The position numbers and the translations under genes were made by a program. The notes beneath the pieces were generated by a model. It was not told the DNA's origin and searched no databases. It was given only the letters and a program-made list of their open reading frames with translations. This document shows positions 1-8,806 of a DNA stretch of 64,000 nucleotides, piece by piece. Positions within the stretch are counted from its first letter, which is position 1; every line of letters starts with the position of its first letter. The stretch comes from Maribacter aquivivus (GTDB lineage Bacteria; Bacteroidota; Bacteroidia; Flavobacteriales; Flavobacteriaceae), in contig NZ_FQZX01000002.1 of the NCBI RefSeq assembly GCF_900142175.1, positions 601,317-665,316 on the forward strand. The letters are read 5' to 3'.

Positions 1-222
1 TTACAGCCAGATTATGAGTTGAAAGAAGATTATAGCAACCTTGGTATTTTAGGCGAAGAAAATGAGCCATTACTAGCAAAAGCAATTGAATTGATTACAG
101 GCGCTACAGGCAAACGTGATTTTACAGTACACTATCCTATCAATATCATAAGCAGCTCTAAAGAGAATAGTTTGATGAGTGATAAAATGGTAGATGATAC
201 GGTTTATGATTTAGAGTTCTAA
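1..222 (+). CDS. C-terminal end of an unknown protein (partial)
   Basis: The reading frame is open from the first base of the window and stops at TAA 220-222, so this is the last 73 residues of a gene that begins outside the window. A TTG at 19 is in frame, but the frame continues upstream of it and there is no reason to start there. The piece is acidic, with a predicted helical stretch (AKAIELITGATG) followed by a short strand-like segment, and ends in VYDLEF. I do not recognise the family. A strong terminator-like hairpin follows about 90 bases downstream, fitting the end of a transcription unit. Confidence 0.6.
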   Translation, partial: LQPDYELKEDYSNLGILGEENEPLLAKAIELITGATGKRDFTVHYPINIISSSKENSLMSDKMVDDTVYDLEF

Positions 223-305
223 ATTTAATCCAATACATTATTTAAAATGATAGCTGCAATATTGCGCTAATAAATACAAGAATTCTTGAAGCCAAGAAAC
301 GATTT

Positions 306-346
306 AAAAAAAGCTGAACAATGATAACATTGTTCAGCTTTTTTAA
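306..346. terminator. Intrinsic terminator, probably bidirectional
   Basis: Perfect 12-bp stem (312-323 with 328-339, arm AGCTGAACAATG) and a 4-base loop, with an A tract before and a T tract after. It lies between the plus-strand gene ending at 222 and the minus-strand lipoprotein gene ending at 412, so it can serve both. Confidence 0.85.
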
Positions 347-411
347 TTATTAAAATTTTACGATAATCTTTTTTATCGATTATTTTAAATCGTTGATTTT
401 TTAATTAGATC

Positions 412-1830
412 TTATCTTGCTGCTGTTTCGTTATTATATATTCCTCCTGGAATGATAGAAACTGTTTTAGAAGCTAATAAGGTATTATCGGATAAATCAT
501 AAACCTCTAAAGAACCATTGCTGACAAAATCTTTGGCATCTACCCCATAAAGTTTACCATCAATAACAGCCATATCATAAAAACTTAGACCTTCAATTTC
601 CGCAGTTGTTGGCAATACACTCGCTGTAGTATCCATAGCATACACAGACCCACCAAAGTAATAATAAAGAGTAGCTCCATCAATTTCTAAATTACCTGGA
701 TGTTCCGTAACTGCATAACTTATAGTTGTTGTAACTGTATTATCCGTAGTATTAATATTATCTATTTGTCCAGCAGTCTCATTTCCAGTCCAAGATGGAT
801 TTCCACCTGATAAAACCCAAAGATTTCCACTAGCATCTAGTTGCATTGAATTAGGGCGATCACCAACTGTAATGGTTGTAGTAACAGTATTTGTTGTAGC
901 ATCAATTACAGTAACGCCGTTATTTTGATTGAAACCTCCTTGGAGCGCTACATAAATGGTATTATCCTTCGCTATAATTTTCTCTGGCCCTTCCGCTACT
1001 GAAATAGTAGATTCAACGGTATTTGTTTCCAAGTCAATCACGGCAACATAATCATCATCAGGATTAGAACCGTCTCCCCAATTTGTAACATATCCTTTAC
1101 CATTAGCTATAGCCATATAACGAGGGTTTAAAAAATCTGTCTCGCTCGGTCCTCCAATAGTGGCAACAGATTCAAAAGTATAACGATTTACAACTTCTAT
1201 CTTCTGAGAACCATTCATTACTATATAAGCCATATTTTCATAAAAAGACATACTCTGTGCATTGTCTCCTAATGCATCTGCATCATTGACAGTTTTAAAA
1301 ATATCGTTTTCCACTGTCGTTAAATCATCCGAAACAAAAGAAATAGAAGCGTTTCCTTGCATAAAGTTTCCTTCATGAGAAACTAATATCCCATTTTCAA
1401 ATGGGTAAGAATCATTATCTGTAATTGTTAATATCAAAGAACTATTAGCTCCCATAATATCCTCACCACTACTTGTAGATGTAATAGTAAAAATCACCTC
1501 TTCAGAAGATTCTACCTCTGTATCATCAATTAAAAGTAAATTTTCTTGTACTGATGTTTCCCCTGCTGGTAAAACAACCGACCCTGATAAAGATTGATAG
1601 TCTTCCCCTACTGTGGCTGTTCCTGTTACTTCATAACTAATGGTTACATCCATAGCATTTACGCTAGTAGTACTGATCGTTATTTCTACTGTCCCTTCTC
1701 CCTCATCATAAGTATCTTCTGTTGTAGATATCCCTATTGTTCCTGGTGTTGGCATATCATCATCATCACTACAAGATGTAAGTATAAATGAGGCGAAAGC
1801 CGCTGTTAACATAAAGTGTTTCAATTTCAT
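412..1830 (-). CDS. BtuG-like surface lipoprotein: Calx-beta domain plus YncE-type beta-propeller
   Basis: Seen: a lipoprotein signal peptide (Cys20 in the LTSC lipobox) followed by Ser-Asp-Asp-Asp-Asp, which resembles the Bacteroidota signal for lipoprotein export to the cell surface. Residues about 30-140 read as a Calx-beta domain (E-rich strands, ending LTITDND). Residues about 145-470 contain repeated blades of the YncE/DUF5074 type with N-x-V-x-T-T-I-x-V repeats. It lies 2 bases after btuB in a riboswitch-controlled unit. Known: BtuG in Bacteroides is a surface propeller lipoprotein that binds cobalamin very tightly and sits on BtuB. Inferred: this is the BtuG counterpart here, catching B12 for BtuB. 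The Calx-beta part could be a spacer or a calcium-binding module. The family call on the propeller is firm; the B12 role rests on the locus. Confidence 0.8.
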   Translation of the reverse strand: MKLKHFMLTAAFASFILTSCSDDDDMPTPGTIGISTTEDTYDEGEGTVEITISTTSVNAMDVTISYEVTGTATVGEDYQSLSGSVVLPAGETSVQENLLLIDDTEVESSEEVIFTITSTSSGEDIMGANSSLILTITDNDSYPFENGILVSHEGNFMQGNASISFVSDDLTTVENDIFKTVNDADALGDNAQSMSFYENMAYIVMNGSQKIEVVNRYTFESVATIGGPSETDFLNPRYMAIANGKGYVTNWGDGSNPDDDYVAVIDLETNTVESTISVAEGPEKIIAKDNTIYVALQGGFNQNNGVTVIDATTNTVTTTITVGDRPNSMQLDASGNLWVLSGGNPSWTGNETAGQIDNINTTDNTVTTTISYAVTEHPGNLEIDGATLYYYFGGSVYAMDTTASVLPTTAEIEGLSFYDMAVIDGKLYGVDAKDFVSNGSLEVYDLSDNTLLASKTVSIIPGGIYNNETAAR

Positions 1831-1832
1831 TT

Positions 1833-3659
1833 TTAAAAATTTAATATTAATTGTGTTTGTATATTTCTGTTGGGCATTGGACGCAATGCTACGTTTTCGT
1901 AGTACGTATTAAACACATTGTTAATCGTAACTCCTATGGTATATTTTAAATCTGTTTTCAATATATCTGCCGTATAAGTTGCTCCAAGATTAGCTACTTG
2001 ATATTCTTTTAACTCCCCACCAACAATAGATACAGCACCATTAAATAAATGCTGGTAAAACAAATTTAAGTCCGCTATTCTATATTCCAGTGAACCGTTT
2101 GCCCTATGGAATGGCACATAAATTAACTGCTCATTAGTACTCTTATCTTCTGAAACGGTATAGGCATAATTCGTCTTAATGCCTAGTTCTTGGTTTTTAC
2201 CTAAAGAATAATTTGCTTCTATTTTGGCCTCCGCTCCGTAAATTTCCACATCCTCTATATTTATAGGAGACCAAAACCCATCATTATTAGGCAACCATTT
2301 AATCATATCTTTTGTTGAAATATAATACCCGTTATATTGCATAGAAACTGCCCCTATATTTAATATATTCCCAAAATCTAATTGGTATGATTTTTCAGGA
2401 ACAAGCTCTAAATTTCCACCAGGTTGCCAGTACAAATCATTAAAAGTGGGAGTCCTAAAATTTTTAGATGCATTTATCTTAATCTGGTAATTGTCAGTAA
2501 GACTATAGTTTCCATCGAACGAAAAAACCAAAGGACTTGAGAAATCTGAAGAAAAATCTTGCCTAACACTTAAATTGTAGGCGATTTTAGATGAAATAAT
2601 ATGTTTTATAAGGGCTGTTGCAGAAAAATCATCCCTTTTTGGACTTCCAAAACTATCTCCTGCACCTTTGTAGTTATTATATTCTAAAAAAGAGTTGACT
2701 CTAAAAAATTTGGAAAGTTTATAATCCAAAGAATATCTTGCTAAAAAATTAGACACTTTCCCAAAAGAATAAATATCTGCATCTTTATTCTCAAAATATT
2801 TATATTCTTCTTGTAAGTAGGCTAGTTTTACTTTAGATATCGCCTTGGTTCCAAAACGCTCCCACTCTACCTGAGTTCTGTACTGGTTATCTTTATACTT
2901 ACTTCTTCCTAAAACCACCAAGTTTCCCGAAAAATTTCTATCACCAATAAAAGTTTGATGGTATAACTTCAATATCTGATTTTCAGAAAGAACATAACCA
3001 ATATTCCAATTTAAATTTAGATTATTAAACTCGCCATTCTTATTCTCTTTACCAGTATTTAAATACTTGTAATTGTTATCTGATGCATTATAATTTACCC
3101 CTAAACTGTAGGAAATTAATCGACTACCAAACGTTTGATTATAATTTATTTTTTTTGTTTGAAAACTTTCATAACCTATAGAAACCTGATTATCAAAATG
3201 TTCTTTAAATAGTAAATCATTATTTAAATGAATACTACCTCCTATAGCTCCTGAGCCATACTGCACGCTTCCACCACCACTACGAATACTTACAGAGTTA
3301 TAGTTAAATGGGTTTATGGTATTAAAATCTACTTGTCCGTTTAACTGTGAGTTTATATTAATACCGTTCCATACAACAGCGGTATGCGACGCATTGGTTC
3401 CTCTAAAGGCAGGGGAAGAAACCATTCCAAATCCATTCTCTTTGAAATAAATGTTAGAATTAAATGCCAGTAACGAGGTAAGAGATCCGTTAGCACGTTG
3501 TATAATACTATCTTGTATTACAGTTACTTTATATCCTTCGGCATATTGCTTAATTCTACTATCGGACACCACAACTTCATCCAACTTTAAAATGGAATCT
3601 CGTTGTGCATACCCAACTGTAGCACAAAATACTAGTACTATTGAAATTAATTCTTTCAT
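1833..3659 (-). CDS. btuB: TonB-dependent vitamin B12 receptor BtuB
   Basis: Outer membrane receptor of 608 residues, close to BtuB length (about 600). A signal peptide ends near GYAQ; a TonB-box-like LDEVVVSD follows, then a plug domain (about 30-150, with the AFRG and GSGAIGGSIHLNN motifs) and a 22-strand barrel ending in an aromatic residue (LILNF). A GTG at 3662 precedes the ATG at 3659; the ATG gives a normal signal peptide and is preferred. A cobalamin riboswitch directly upstream identifies the substrate as a corrinoid. The gene continues into the BtuG-like lipoprotein gene with a 2-base gap, so the two are almost certainly cotranscribed. Divergent btuFCD complete the uptake route. Confidence 0.9.
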   Translation of the reverse strand: MKELISIVLVFCATVGYAQRDSILKLDEVVVSDSRIKQYAEGYKVTVIQDSIIQRANGSLTSLLAFNSNIYFKENGFGMVSSPAFRGTNASHTAVVWNGININSQLNGQVDFNTINPFNYNSVSIRSGGGSVQYGSGAIGGSIHLNNDLLFKEHFDNQVSIGYESFQTKKINYNQTFGSRLISYSLGVNYNASDNNYKYLNTGKENKNGEFNNLNLNWNIGYVLSENQILKLYHQTFIGDRNFSGNLVVLGRSKYKDNQYRTQVEWERFGTKAISKVKLAYLQEEYKYFENKDADIYSFGKVSNFLARYSLDYKLSKFFRVNSFLEYNNYKGAGDSFGSPKRDDFSATALIKHIISSKIAYNLSVRQDFSSDFSSPLVFSFDGNYSLTDNYQIKINASKNFRTPTFNDLYWQPGGNLELVPEKSYQLDFGNILNIGAVSMQYNGYYISTKDMIKWLPNNDGFWSPINIEDVEIYGAEAKIEANYSLGKNQELGIKTNYAYTVSEDKSTNEQLIYVPFHRANGSLEYRIADLNLFYQHLFNGAVSIVGGELKEYQVANLGATYTADILKTDLKYTIGVTINNVFNTYYENVALRPMPNRNIQTQLILNF

Positions 3660-3710
3660 CACAACAACGACTTTTTACCCGAAAGTCCATCGAATCTATA
3701 TTTAGAATAT

Positions 3711-3890
3711 GGCAGGTCTCCTGACTTACGTACTACTATTCACCTTCCCATTAAACTAATAACAGTGGCATTGAAGAATATAGTAGCCATCTTTAAAACA
3801 AAGACTAAGCTTACAGTTGCGGGAACAGCTCTAGATTTTCACTAGATTCCCTTTTAATTTCATTGCAAAAAGTAATGAAAACCAAAATTC
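3711..3890 (-). promoter_or_regulatory. Cobalamin (B12) riboswitch
   Basis: Reading the minus strand from about 3890 to 3711 the conserved parts of the cobalamin riboswitch occur in order: GGGAATCTAGTGAAAATC (near 3852-3835), the core GCTG..CCCGCAACTGTAA (near 3830-3811), a TGCCACTG element (3770-3763) and the B12 box AGTCAGGAGACCTGCC (3726-3711). The 3' end lies about 50 bases before the btuB start. Known: adenosylcobalamin or related cobalamins bind such RNAs and switch the downstream gene off. It controls btuB and the BtuG-like gene. It does not cover the divergent btuFCD operon. Confidence 0.95.
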
Positions 3891-3894
3891 AAGG

Positions 3895-3902
3895 CGAAAG
3901 TA
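3895..3902 (-). promoter_or_regulatory. Candidate -7 element for the riboswitch-btuB transcript
   Basis: On the minus strand the bases read TACTTTCG, one mismatch from the Bacteroidota -7 consensus TAnnTTTG, and would start RNA near 3888, just before the riboswitch. No clear -33 element was found, so this is tentative. Confidence 0.35.
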
Positions 3903-3942
3903 AACATTTAGTTTAATCTTTCTTAGTAAAGTTTTATAATAC

Positions 3943-3950
3943 TACTTTTG
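3943..3950 (+). promoter_or_regulatory. Candidate -7 element for btuFCD
   Basis: TACTTTTG matches TAnnTTTG exactly and lies 22 bases before the ATG at 3972. It overlaps an in-frame TTG at 3948, which argues against that TTG as a start codon. The -33 region has no good TTTG. Confidence 0.5.
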
Positions 3951-3971
3951 AAAAATAGACGAACTACTAAT

Positions 3972-5120
3972 ATGTTAGAACGCTTTTTTTTTATTAGTTG
4001 CTTTATTTTGTTATGCGGATGCAAACAGGAGAAAAAAGAAATATTTCCCAATCAAACCACGGTTAACAGGACATATATACAATATGCGAATGGTTTTGAA
4101 ATTCAAAATCAAAGCAACGGAATTACGATTATCAAAGTCTTACAACCTTGGGCAAATGCAGAAACTATCTATACATATGCCTTGGTACCAAAAGAGATTC
4201 AAGCCACAATTACATTAAACAAAAGTGATTACGATGCCATAATTTCAACTCCTGTGGAAAATATTGTGGTAACCTCAACAACCCATATACCTGCTTTAGA
4301 AGAATTAGAAGTTTTAAATAGCCTTATTGGCTTTCCTGATACCAAATATATTTCATCTAAAGCTGCGAGGAATAGAATTAATTCTGGAGCAATTGTAGAA
4401 TTAGGAATAAATGAAAGTCTAAATACTGAAGCTGTTTTAGCACTGCAACCAGATCTTATTTTTGGCTTTGCCATTAATGACGGCACCAGCACCTATGAGA
4501 CCATTCAACGTGCTCATATTCCTGTAGTTTATAATGGCGATTGGGTTGAAGAAACTCCTTTAGGAAAAGCGGAGTGGATTAAATTCTTCGCTCCTTTTTT
4601 CAACAAGACTAAAGAAGCTGATGCTGCTTTTAATAAAATTGAAAAATCTTATTTGGAAGCAAAAGAACTAGCTTCTAAAGCTGAAAACAAACCTACTGTA
4701 CTAAGCGGGGCTATGTTCAATGATGTCTGGTATTTACCTGGTGGTAAAAGCTGGGCAGCGAATTTTCTAAAAGATGCTAATGCAGATTACCTATGGAGTT
4801 CAACAGATGAAAACGGAAGCCTCTCTTTAAGTTGGGAGAGTGTTCTTGATGTTGGGCAACATGCCGAATATTGGATTGGACCAGCGCAATTAGCTACTTA
4901 CCAAGAAATGGAAGCATCAAGTCAGCATTATACGCAGTTTGATGCCTTTAAGAATAGAAAAGTATTTTCTACGGCAAATACCAAGGGAGAAACTGGCGGT
5001 ACTTTATATTATGAATTAGGTCCGCAAAGGCCAGACCTTGTGTTAAAAGATTTAATCCATATTTTACACCCTGGATTATTACCCAACTATGAGCCTTACT
5101 TTTTTAAACCACTGCTATAA
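3972..5120 (+). CDS. btuF: Cobalamin ABC transporter substrate-binding lipoprotein BtuF
   Basis: A 382-residue periplasmic binding protein of the BtuF/FecB type. From ATG 3972 it has a short lipoprotein signal peptide with Cys17 (LLCGC) followed by Lys-Gln, so it probably stays on the periplasmic side. The body has the two-lobe fold pattern: an N-lobe with ALEELEVLNSLIGF, a linking helix (about 190-225) and a C-lobe with SGAMFNDVWYLPGGKSWAA. The frame is open to TTG 3948, but that codon is inside the best promoter match. It is followed without a gap by btuC and then btuD. The substrate call as B12 comes from the neighbouring riboswitch-btuB unit; heme or a siderophore would be the alternative for the family. 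Confidence 0.8.
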   Translation: MLERFFFISCFILLCGCKQEKKEIFPNQTTVNRTYIQYANGFEIQNQSNGITIIKVLQPWANAETIYTYALVPKEIQATITLNKSDYDAIISTPVENIVVTSTTHIPALEELEVLNSLIGFPDTKYISSKAARNRINSGAIVELGINESLNTEAVLALQPDLIFGFAINDGTSTYETIQRAHIPVVYNGDWVEETPLGKAEWIKFFAPFFNKTKEADAAFNKIEKSYLEAKELASKAENKPTVLSGAMFNDVWYLPGGKSWAANFLKDANADYLWSSTDENGSLSLSWESVLDVGQHAEYWIGPAQLATYQEMEASSQHYTQFDAFKNRKVFSTANTKGETGGTLYYELGPQRPDLVLKDLIHILHPGLLPNYEPYFFKPLL

Positions 5121-6149
5121 TTGTCAAAACAATCTACATATAGCTTTCATTTTATAGCCTTGCTGGTAGTATTGCTTCTATGCTTTATTATTAATATTTG
5201 TTTAGGCTCTGTTAGCATTTCATTACTTGAAACATTACAAGCATTATTTGGAACGGCTACTGAAAATTCTTCTTATTATATCATTTGGGAGTATAGACTG
5301 CCAAAAGCAATAACAGGTATATTGGTAGGTGGCGGACTCTCACTAAGCGGACTTCTAATGCAGACCTTATTCAGAAATCCCTTGGCAGGGCCATATGTAC
5401 TTGGTATTAGTTCTGGCGCTAGTTTAGGCGCTGCGATCTTAATTATGGGAACATCTCTATTTTCTGGCGCATTCACCTTTTCTACATTTAATGACATTAC
5501 ACTAGCTATTGCATCTAGTCTTGGTAGTTTTCTAGTATTATCACTAGTTCTTGTAGTTGCAGCTAAAGTAAAAGATACTATGGCTTTATTAATTATAGGG
5601 CTTATGTTTGGGAGTATTACCGCTGCCATTGTTAGCGTACTTTCTTATTTCTCTAAAGCTGAAAAATTACAACAGTATATCTTTTGGTCTTTTGGTAGTT
5701 TAGGAAATTTATCATGGGTACAATTACTCATAGTTGCGCTATGTACGATAATAGGAATTTTTCTAAGCATCATATCCATTAAACCTTTAAATGCTTTTTT
5801 GCTCGGCGAGAATTACGCTAAGAGTTTAGGTATAGGTTTACAGAAATCGCGGTACATTATTATAATTGCCACAGGGTTACTGGCTGGATCCATTACCGCC
5901 TTTGCCGGTCCTATTGCCTTTGTGGGTTTAGCAGTACCTCACATCACCAAACAACTATTCCACACTACGGATCATAAAATCCAAATACCCGCTGTACTTT
6001 GTTGTGGCGCTATTTTAATGTTGTTATGCGATACTATTGCACAATTGCCTGGATCGGTAAGTGTTTTACCCATCAATGCTATTACCAGTATTTTTGGAGC
6101 TCCGGTAGTAATTTGGCTACTGGTTCGTAAAAGAAAAATGATATTCTAA
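5121..6149 (+). CDS. btuC: Cobalamin ABC transporter permease BtuC (FecCD family)
   Basis: Inner membrane permease of 342 residues with about ten hydrophobic segments, as in BtuC/FhuB. Family motifs seen are YRLPKAITGILVGGGLSLSG near residue 55 and RNPLAGPYVLGISSGASLG near residue 85, and GSITAFAGPIAFVGLAVPHI near residue 260, which is the coupling region. It starts at TTG, directly after the btuF stop codon; no ATG is available before the first membrane segment. It works with BtuF and BtuD to bring B12 from periplasm to cytoplasm. Confidence 0.88.
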   Translation: MSKQSTYSFHFIALLVVLLLCFIINICLGSVSISLLETLQALFGTATENSSYYIIWEYRLPKAITGILVGGGLSLSGLLMQTLFRNPLAGPYVLGISSGASLGAAILIMGTSLFSGAFTFSTFNDITLAIASSLGSFLVLSLVLVVAAKVKDTMALLIIGLMFGSITAAIVSVLSYFSKAEKLQQYIFWSFGSLGNLSWVQLLIVALCTIIGIFLSIISIKPLNAFLLGENYAKSLGIGLQKSRYIIIIATGLLAGSITAFAGPIAFVGLAVPHITKQLFHTTDHKIQIPAVLCCGAILMLLCDTIAQLPGSVSVLPINAITSIFGAPVVIWLLVRKRKMIF

Positions 6150-6161
6150 TTTTAAACTGAC

Positions 6162-6947
6162 ATCATCACTAAAATCACATCACATAGCACCCTTTCCATC
6201 AACAAGTTATCTGTTGGTTATGATGACAAAATTGTTGTTTCTAATATTTCTTTTGATTTACAGAAAGGAGAACTTGCGGCTATTGTTGGTATCAACGGAA
6301 TAGGAAAATCTACATTGTTACGAACCTTAGGTAATTTTCAGCCAAAAATTTCTGGTACCATAGAAATTGAGGGAAAAGAACTATATTCTTATAACGAAAT
6401 ACAAATAGCTTCTAAAATAAGTGTTGTCCTTACTGAACCTATTGCTTCTAAAAATCTTTCTGTTTATGAGCTATTAGCTTTGGGTAGACAACCCTATACC
6501 AATTGGTTAGGTAAATTGGCTGCTGACGATATTTCCATTATAAACAATAGTATTTCCCTTTTAGAATTAGAATCTTTCTTAGATAAAAAATGTTTTCAAT
6601 TAAGTGATGGTCAATTGCAACGTATACTTATTGCTCGTGCTTTAATTCAAGATACCAATATTATTCTTCTTGATGAACCTACTACTCACTTAGATTTGTA
6701 CCATAAGGTTCAAATTTTAAAGCTTTTAAAATCTATTGCCCATAAAACAAATAAAGTAATATTATTCACTAGTCATGAAATTGAACTAGCTATTCAATTA
6801 TGTGATAAGATGCTTATTTTAGATGGAAGAGAGAATGCATTCAATGAGCCATGTAAATTAATAAAGAACAAAAAATTTGATTCTCTCTTCCCTGCCGATA
6901 CTATTTCTTTTGATGCCAATACCGGCTCTTTCAGGATTATGAAATAG
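6162..6947 (+). CDS. btuD: Cobalamin ABC transporter ATPase BtuD, without a usual start codon
   Basis: ABC ATPase with Walker A GINGIGKST (about 6291-6314), Q-loop region VVLTEPIASKNLSV, signature LSDGQ, Walker B IILLDEPT and the H-loop SHE. It ends with a BtuD-like tail. The protein frame is open back to TAA 6153-6155, and no ATG, GTG or TTG occurs in that frame before the Walker A motif; the first in-frame TTG is at 6315, inside the P-loop helix, and cannot give a working protein. The given start is the first of two ATC codons (6162, 6165). A non-AUG start, or a base error in the sequence near 6150-6200, would explain this. It lies 12 bases after btuC in the same frame, with two TAA codons between, so it would be translated by coupling or a rare start. 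Confidence 0.75.
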   Translation: MITKITSHSTLSINKLSVGYDDKIVVSNISFDLQKGELAAIVGINGIGKSTLLRTLGNFQPKISGTIEIEGKELYSYNEIQIASKISVVLTEPIASKNLSVYELLALGRQPYTNWLGKLAADDISIINNSISLLELESFLDKKCFQLSDGQLQRILIARALIQDTNIILLDEPTTHLDLYHKVQILKLLKSIAHKTNKVILFTSHEIELAIQLCDKMLILDGRENAFNEPCKLIKNKKFDSLFPADTISFDANTGSFRIMK

Positions 6948-7059
6948 AAATTTTAACATTTATCAGAAATTCAATTAGGTATGTTAATTAAAAACAGACC
7001 AGCTCATTTAAACTTTACTACCCAATCAAGTATCTTTACCAGATTACTTTAATACAATA

Positions 7060-8409
7060 ATGAACGAAATTTATATTTACTTAATCATTGGAATCCTTTG
7101 TCTTGCCATCGGATATTTTTTGGGTAACTATATTCAGCTTCTAAAAACAAAATCTCGTCAAAGCACTTTGGAAGAAAGAGAGCAGCAAATGCTGAACAAC
7201 CTTTCTGTTTTTCAGGATAGATTAAAAGAGAGTGAGAATCATAAATTACAGCTACAGTCAGATAAAGAAAAATTAGGTAATCAAATTGTTCGCTATCAAG
7301 CAGATTTAGAAAACTTGCAAGAAAAGAATATTGAACAGAAACAAGAGGTTGAAAAGCTTCAAGAAAAATTCACTAAAGAATTTGAGAACCTTGCCAATAA
7401 AATTCTTGAGGAAAAGAGTTTAAAATTTACGGAACGTAACGAGAAGAACATCAAAAACATTCTTTCTCCTTTAAATGAGAAAATCATACTCTTTGAGAAG
7501 AAGGTTGAAGAAAGTCAGAAAGAAAACATCAGCATACATTCTGCTTTAAAAGAACAGTTACTGAATCTACAAACTCAGAACATAAAAATTACCCAAGAAG
7601 CAGAAAACTTGACCAAAGCTCTAAAAGGTGATAGTAAAATGCAAGGTAATTGGGGCGAGCTTGTATTGGAGCGCGTATTAGAAAAATCAGGTTTAGAGAA
7701 AGATCGAGAATATACTGTTCAACAAAGTTTCACGCGTGAAGATGGTAGCCGAGTATTACCAGATGTTATCATCAACCTACCAGATGGAAAGAAAATGGTG
7801 GTGGATTCTAAAGTTTCATTAACTGATTACGAGCGCTTTGTAAATGCTGAAGATCAACTTAGAGAGAAGTTTTTAAAAGACCACATTAACTCACTAAGAA
7901 GACATGTAGATCAATTATCTGCTAAGAAATATGAGGATTTATATGAAATGGAGAGTCCGGATTTTGTACTGATGTTCGTCCCCATTGAACCTGCGTTCGC
8001 CATTGCTATTAATCAAGATAGCTCTTTATATAACAAAGCTTTTGAGCAAAATATTATTATAGTTACTCCTTCAACACTTCTTGCTACCTTGCGCACGATC
8101 GATAGCATGTGGAACAATGAAAAGCAACAACGAAATGCTATTGAAATTGCCCGGCAAGCTGGTGCACTATATGATAAATTTGAAGGCTTTGTAGGCGACC
8201 TTATGAAGGTAGGCAAAAAGATGGACGATGCTAAAGATGAATACCGTGGTGCTATGAACAAATTGGTTGATGGTCGTGGTAATATTATCACCAGTATTGA
8301 AAAGCTAAAAAAAATGGGTGCAAAAGCTAAAAAATCAATCCCTGAAACGCTTTTAAACAGAGACATTGAAGATGATGATTTTGAAGAAGAACCTAAACTA
8401 AAACTATAA
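7060..8409 (+). CDS. rmuC: DNA recombination protein RmuC
   Basis: RmuC-family protein of 449 residues. It has an N-terminal membrane helix (about 5-22), a long coiled coil (about 30-190) and the conserved RmuC domain (about 195-400) with MQGNWGELVLERVLEKSGL, the PDVIINLPDGKKMVVDSKVSL strand-helix and FVPIEPAFAIAI. The RmuC core resembles restriction endonuclease-like folds, and in E. coli the protein limits inversions at short inverted repeats. The tail is very acidic (IEDDDFEEE). The two following genes are close behind (31-base gap) on the same strand and may be cotranscribed. Confidence 0.9.
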   Translation: MNEIYIYLIIGILCLAIGYFLGNYIQLLKTKSRQSTLEEREQQMLNNLSVFQDRLKESENHKLQLQSDKEKLGNQIVRYQADLENLQEKNIEQKQEVEKLQEKFTKEFENLANKILEEKSLKFTERNEKNIKNILSPLNEKIILFEKKVEESQKENISIHSALKEQLLNLQTQNIKITQEAENLTKALKGDSKMQGNWGELVLERVLEKSGLEKDREYTVQQSFTREDGSRVLPDVIINLPDGKKMVVDSKVSLTDYERFVNAEDQLREKFLKDHINSLRRHVDQLSAKKYEDLYEMESPDFVLMFVPIEPAFAIAINQDSSLYNKAFEQNIIIVTPSTLLATLRTIDSMWNNEKQQRNAIEIARQAGALYDKFEGFVGDLMKVGKKMDDAKDEYRGAMNKLVDGRGNIITSIEKLKKMGAKAKKSIPETLLNRDIEDDDFEEEPKLKL

Positions 8410-8440
8410 CAACCATTAATTCAATATTAAATTTAAACAC

Positions 8441-8806
8441 ATGAAAAAGATAGTATCATTACTTTTATTAGGAGTCCTAATTATTGGCGGACTATATTAT
8501 GCCTTTATTTACTTTGTAACTTTTAGTGAAGGAACTCGTTCAGGAGAACTTATAAAAATTAGCCATAAAGGTGTCATCGCTAAAACATGGGAAGGAGAAA
8601 TTAGCCAAGGTATTTCTGGAGCACAAATATTTTCTTTCTCTGTATTGGATAAAGACAAAGAAGTAATAGAAAAACTTCAAGAATATCAAGGTCGATATGT
8701 GAAAATAAGCTATGTTGAAAGATATTCTACTTTCTTCTGGTTAGGTGATTCTAAATACTTTGTTACTGAGGTACACGCCGAAAAATCACCACATGTCAGA
8801 AACTAA
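8441..8806 (+). CDS. Small membrane-anchored protein of unknown function
   Basis: Protein of 121 residues with one N-terminal membrane helix (about 4-24) and a soluble part of about 95 residues with the pattern SGELIKISHKGVIAKTWEGE and YQGRYVKISYVERYSTFFW, which predicts a small beta-rich fold. I recognise this as a conserved flavobacterial small protein, but no function is known to me; database labels as a sugar-phosphate enzyme would not fit a protein this short. It overlaps the thioesterase gene by 14 bases, which indicates translational coupling. Confidence 0.75.
   Translation: MKKIVSLLLLGVLIIGGLYYAFIYFVTFSEGTRSGELIKISHKGVIAKTWEGEISQGISGAQIFSFSVLDKDKEVIEKLQEYQGRYVKISYVERYSTFFWLGDSKYFVTEVHAEKSPHVRN

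Noticed and set aside
3451..3705. Plus-strand open frame across the btuB start
   Set aside because: It is antisense to btuB, ending just before the riboswitch region, and has no conserved features.
5276..5629. Open frame on the minus strand inside btuC
   Set aside because: It lies in a clear FecCD permease gene and shows no protein features of its own.
6315..6947. Short version of btuD starting at TTG 6315
   Set aside because: It would lose the Walker A motif, which lies directly upstream in the same frame; the gene must begin earlier.
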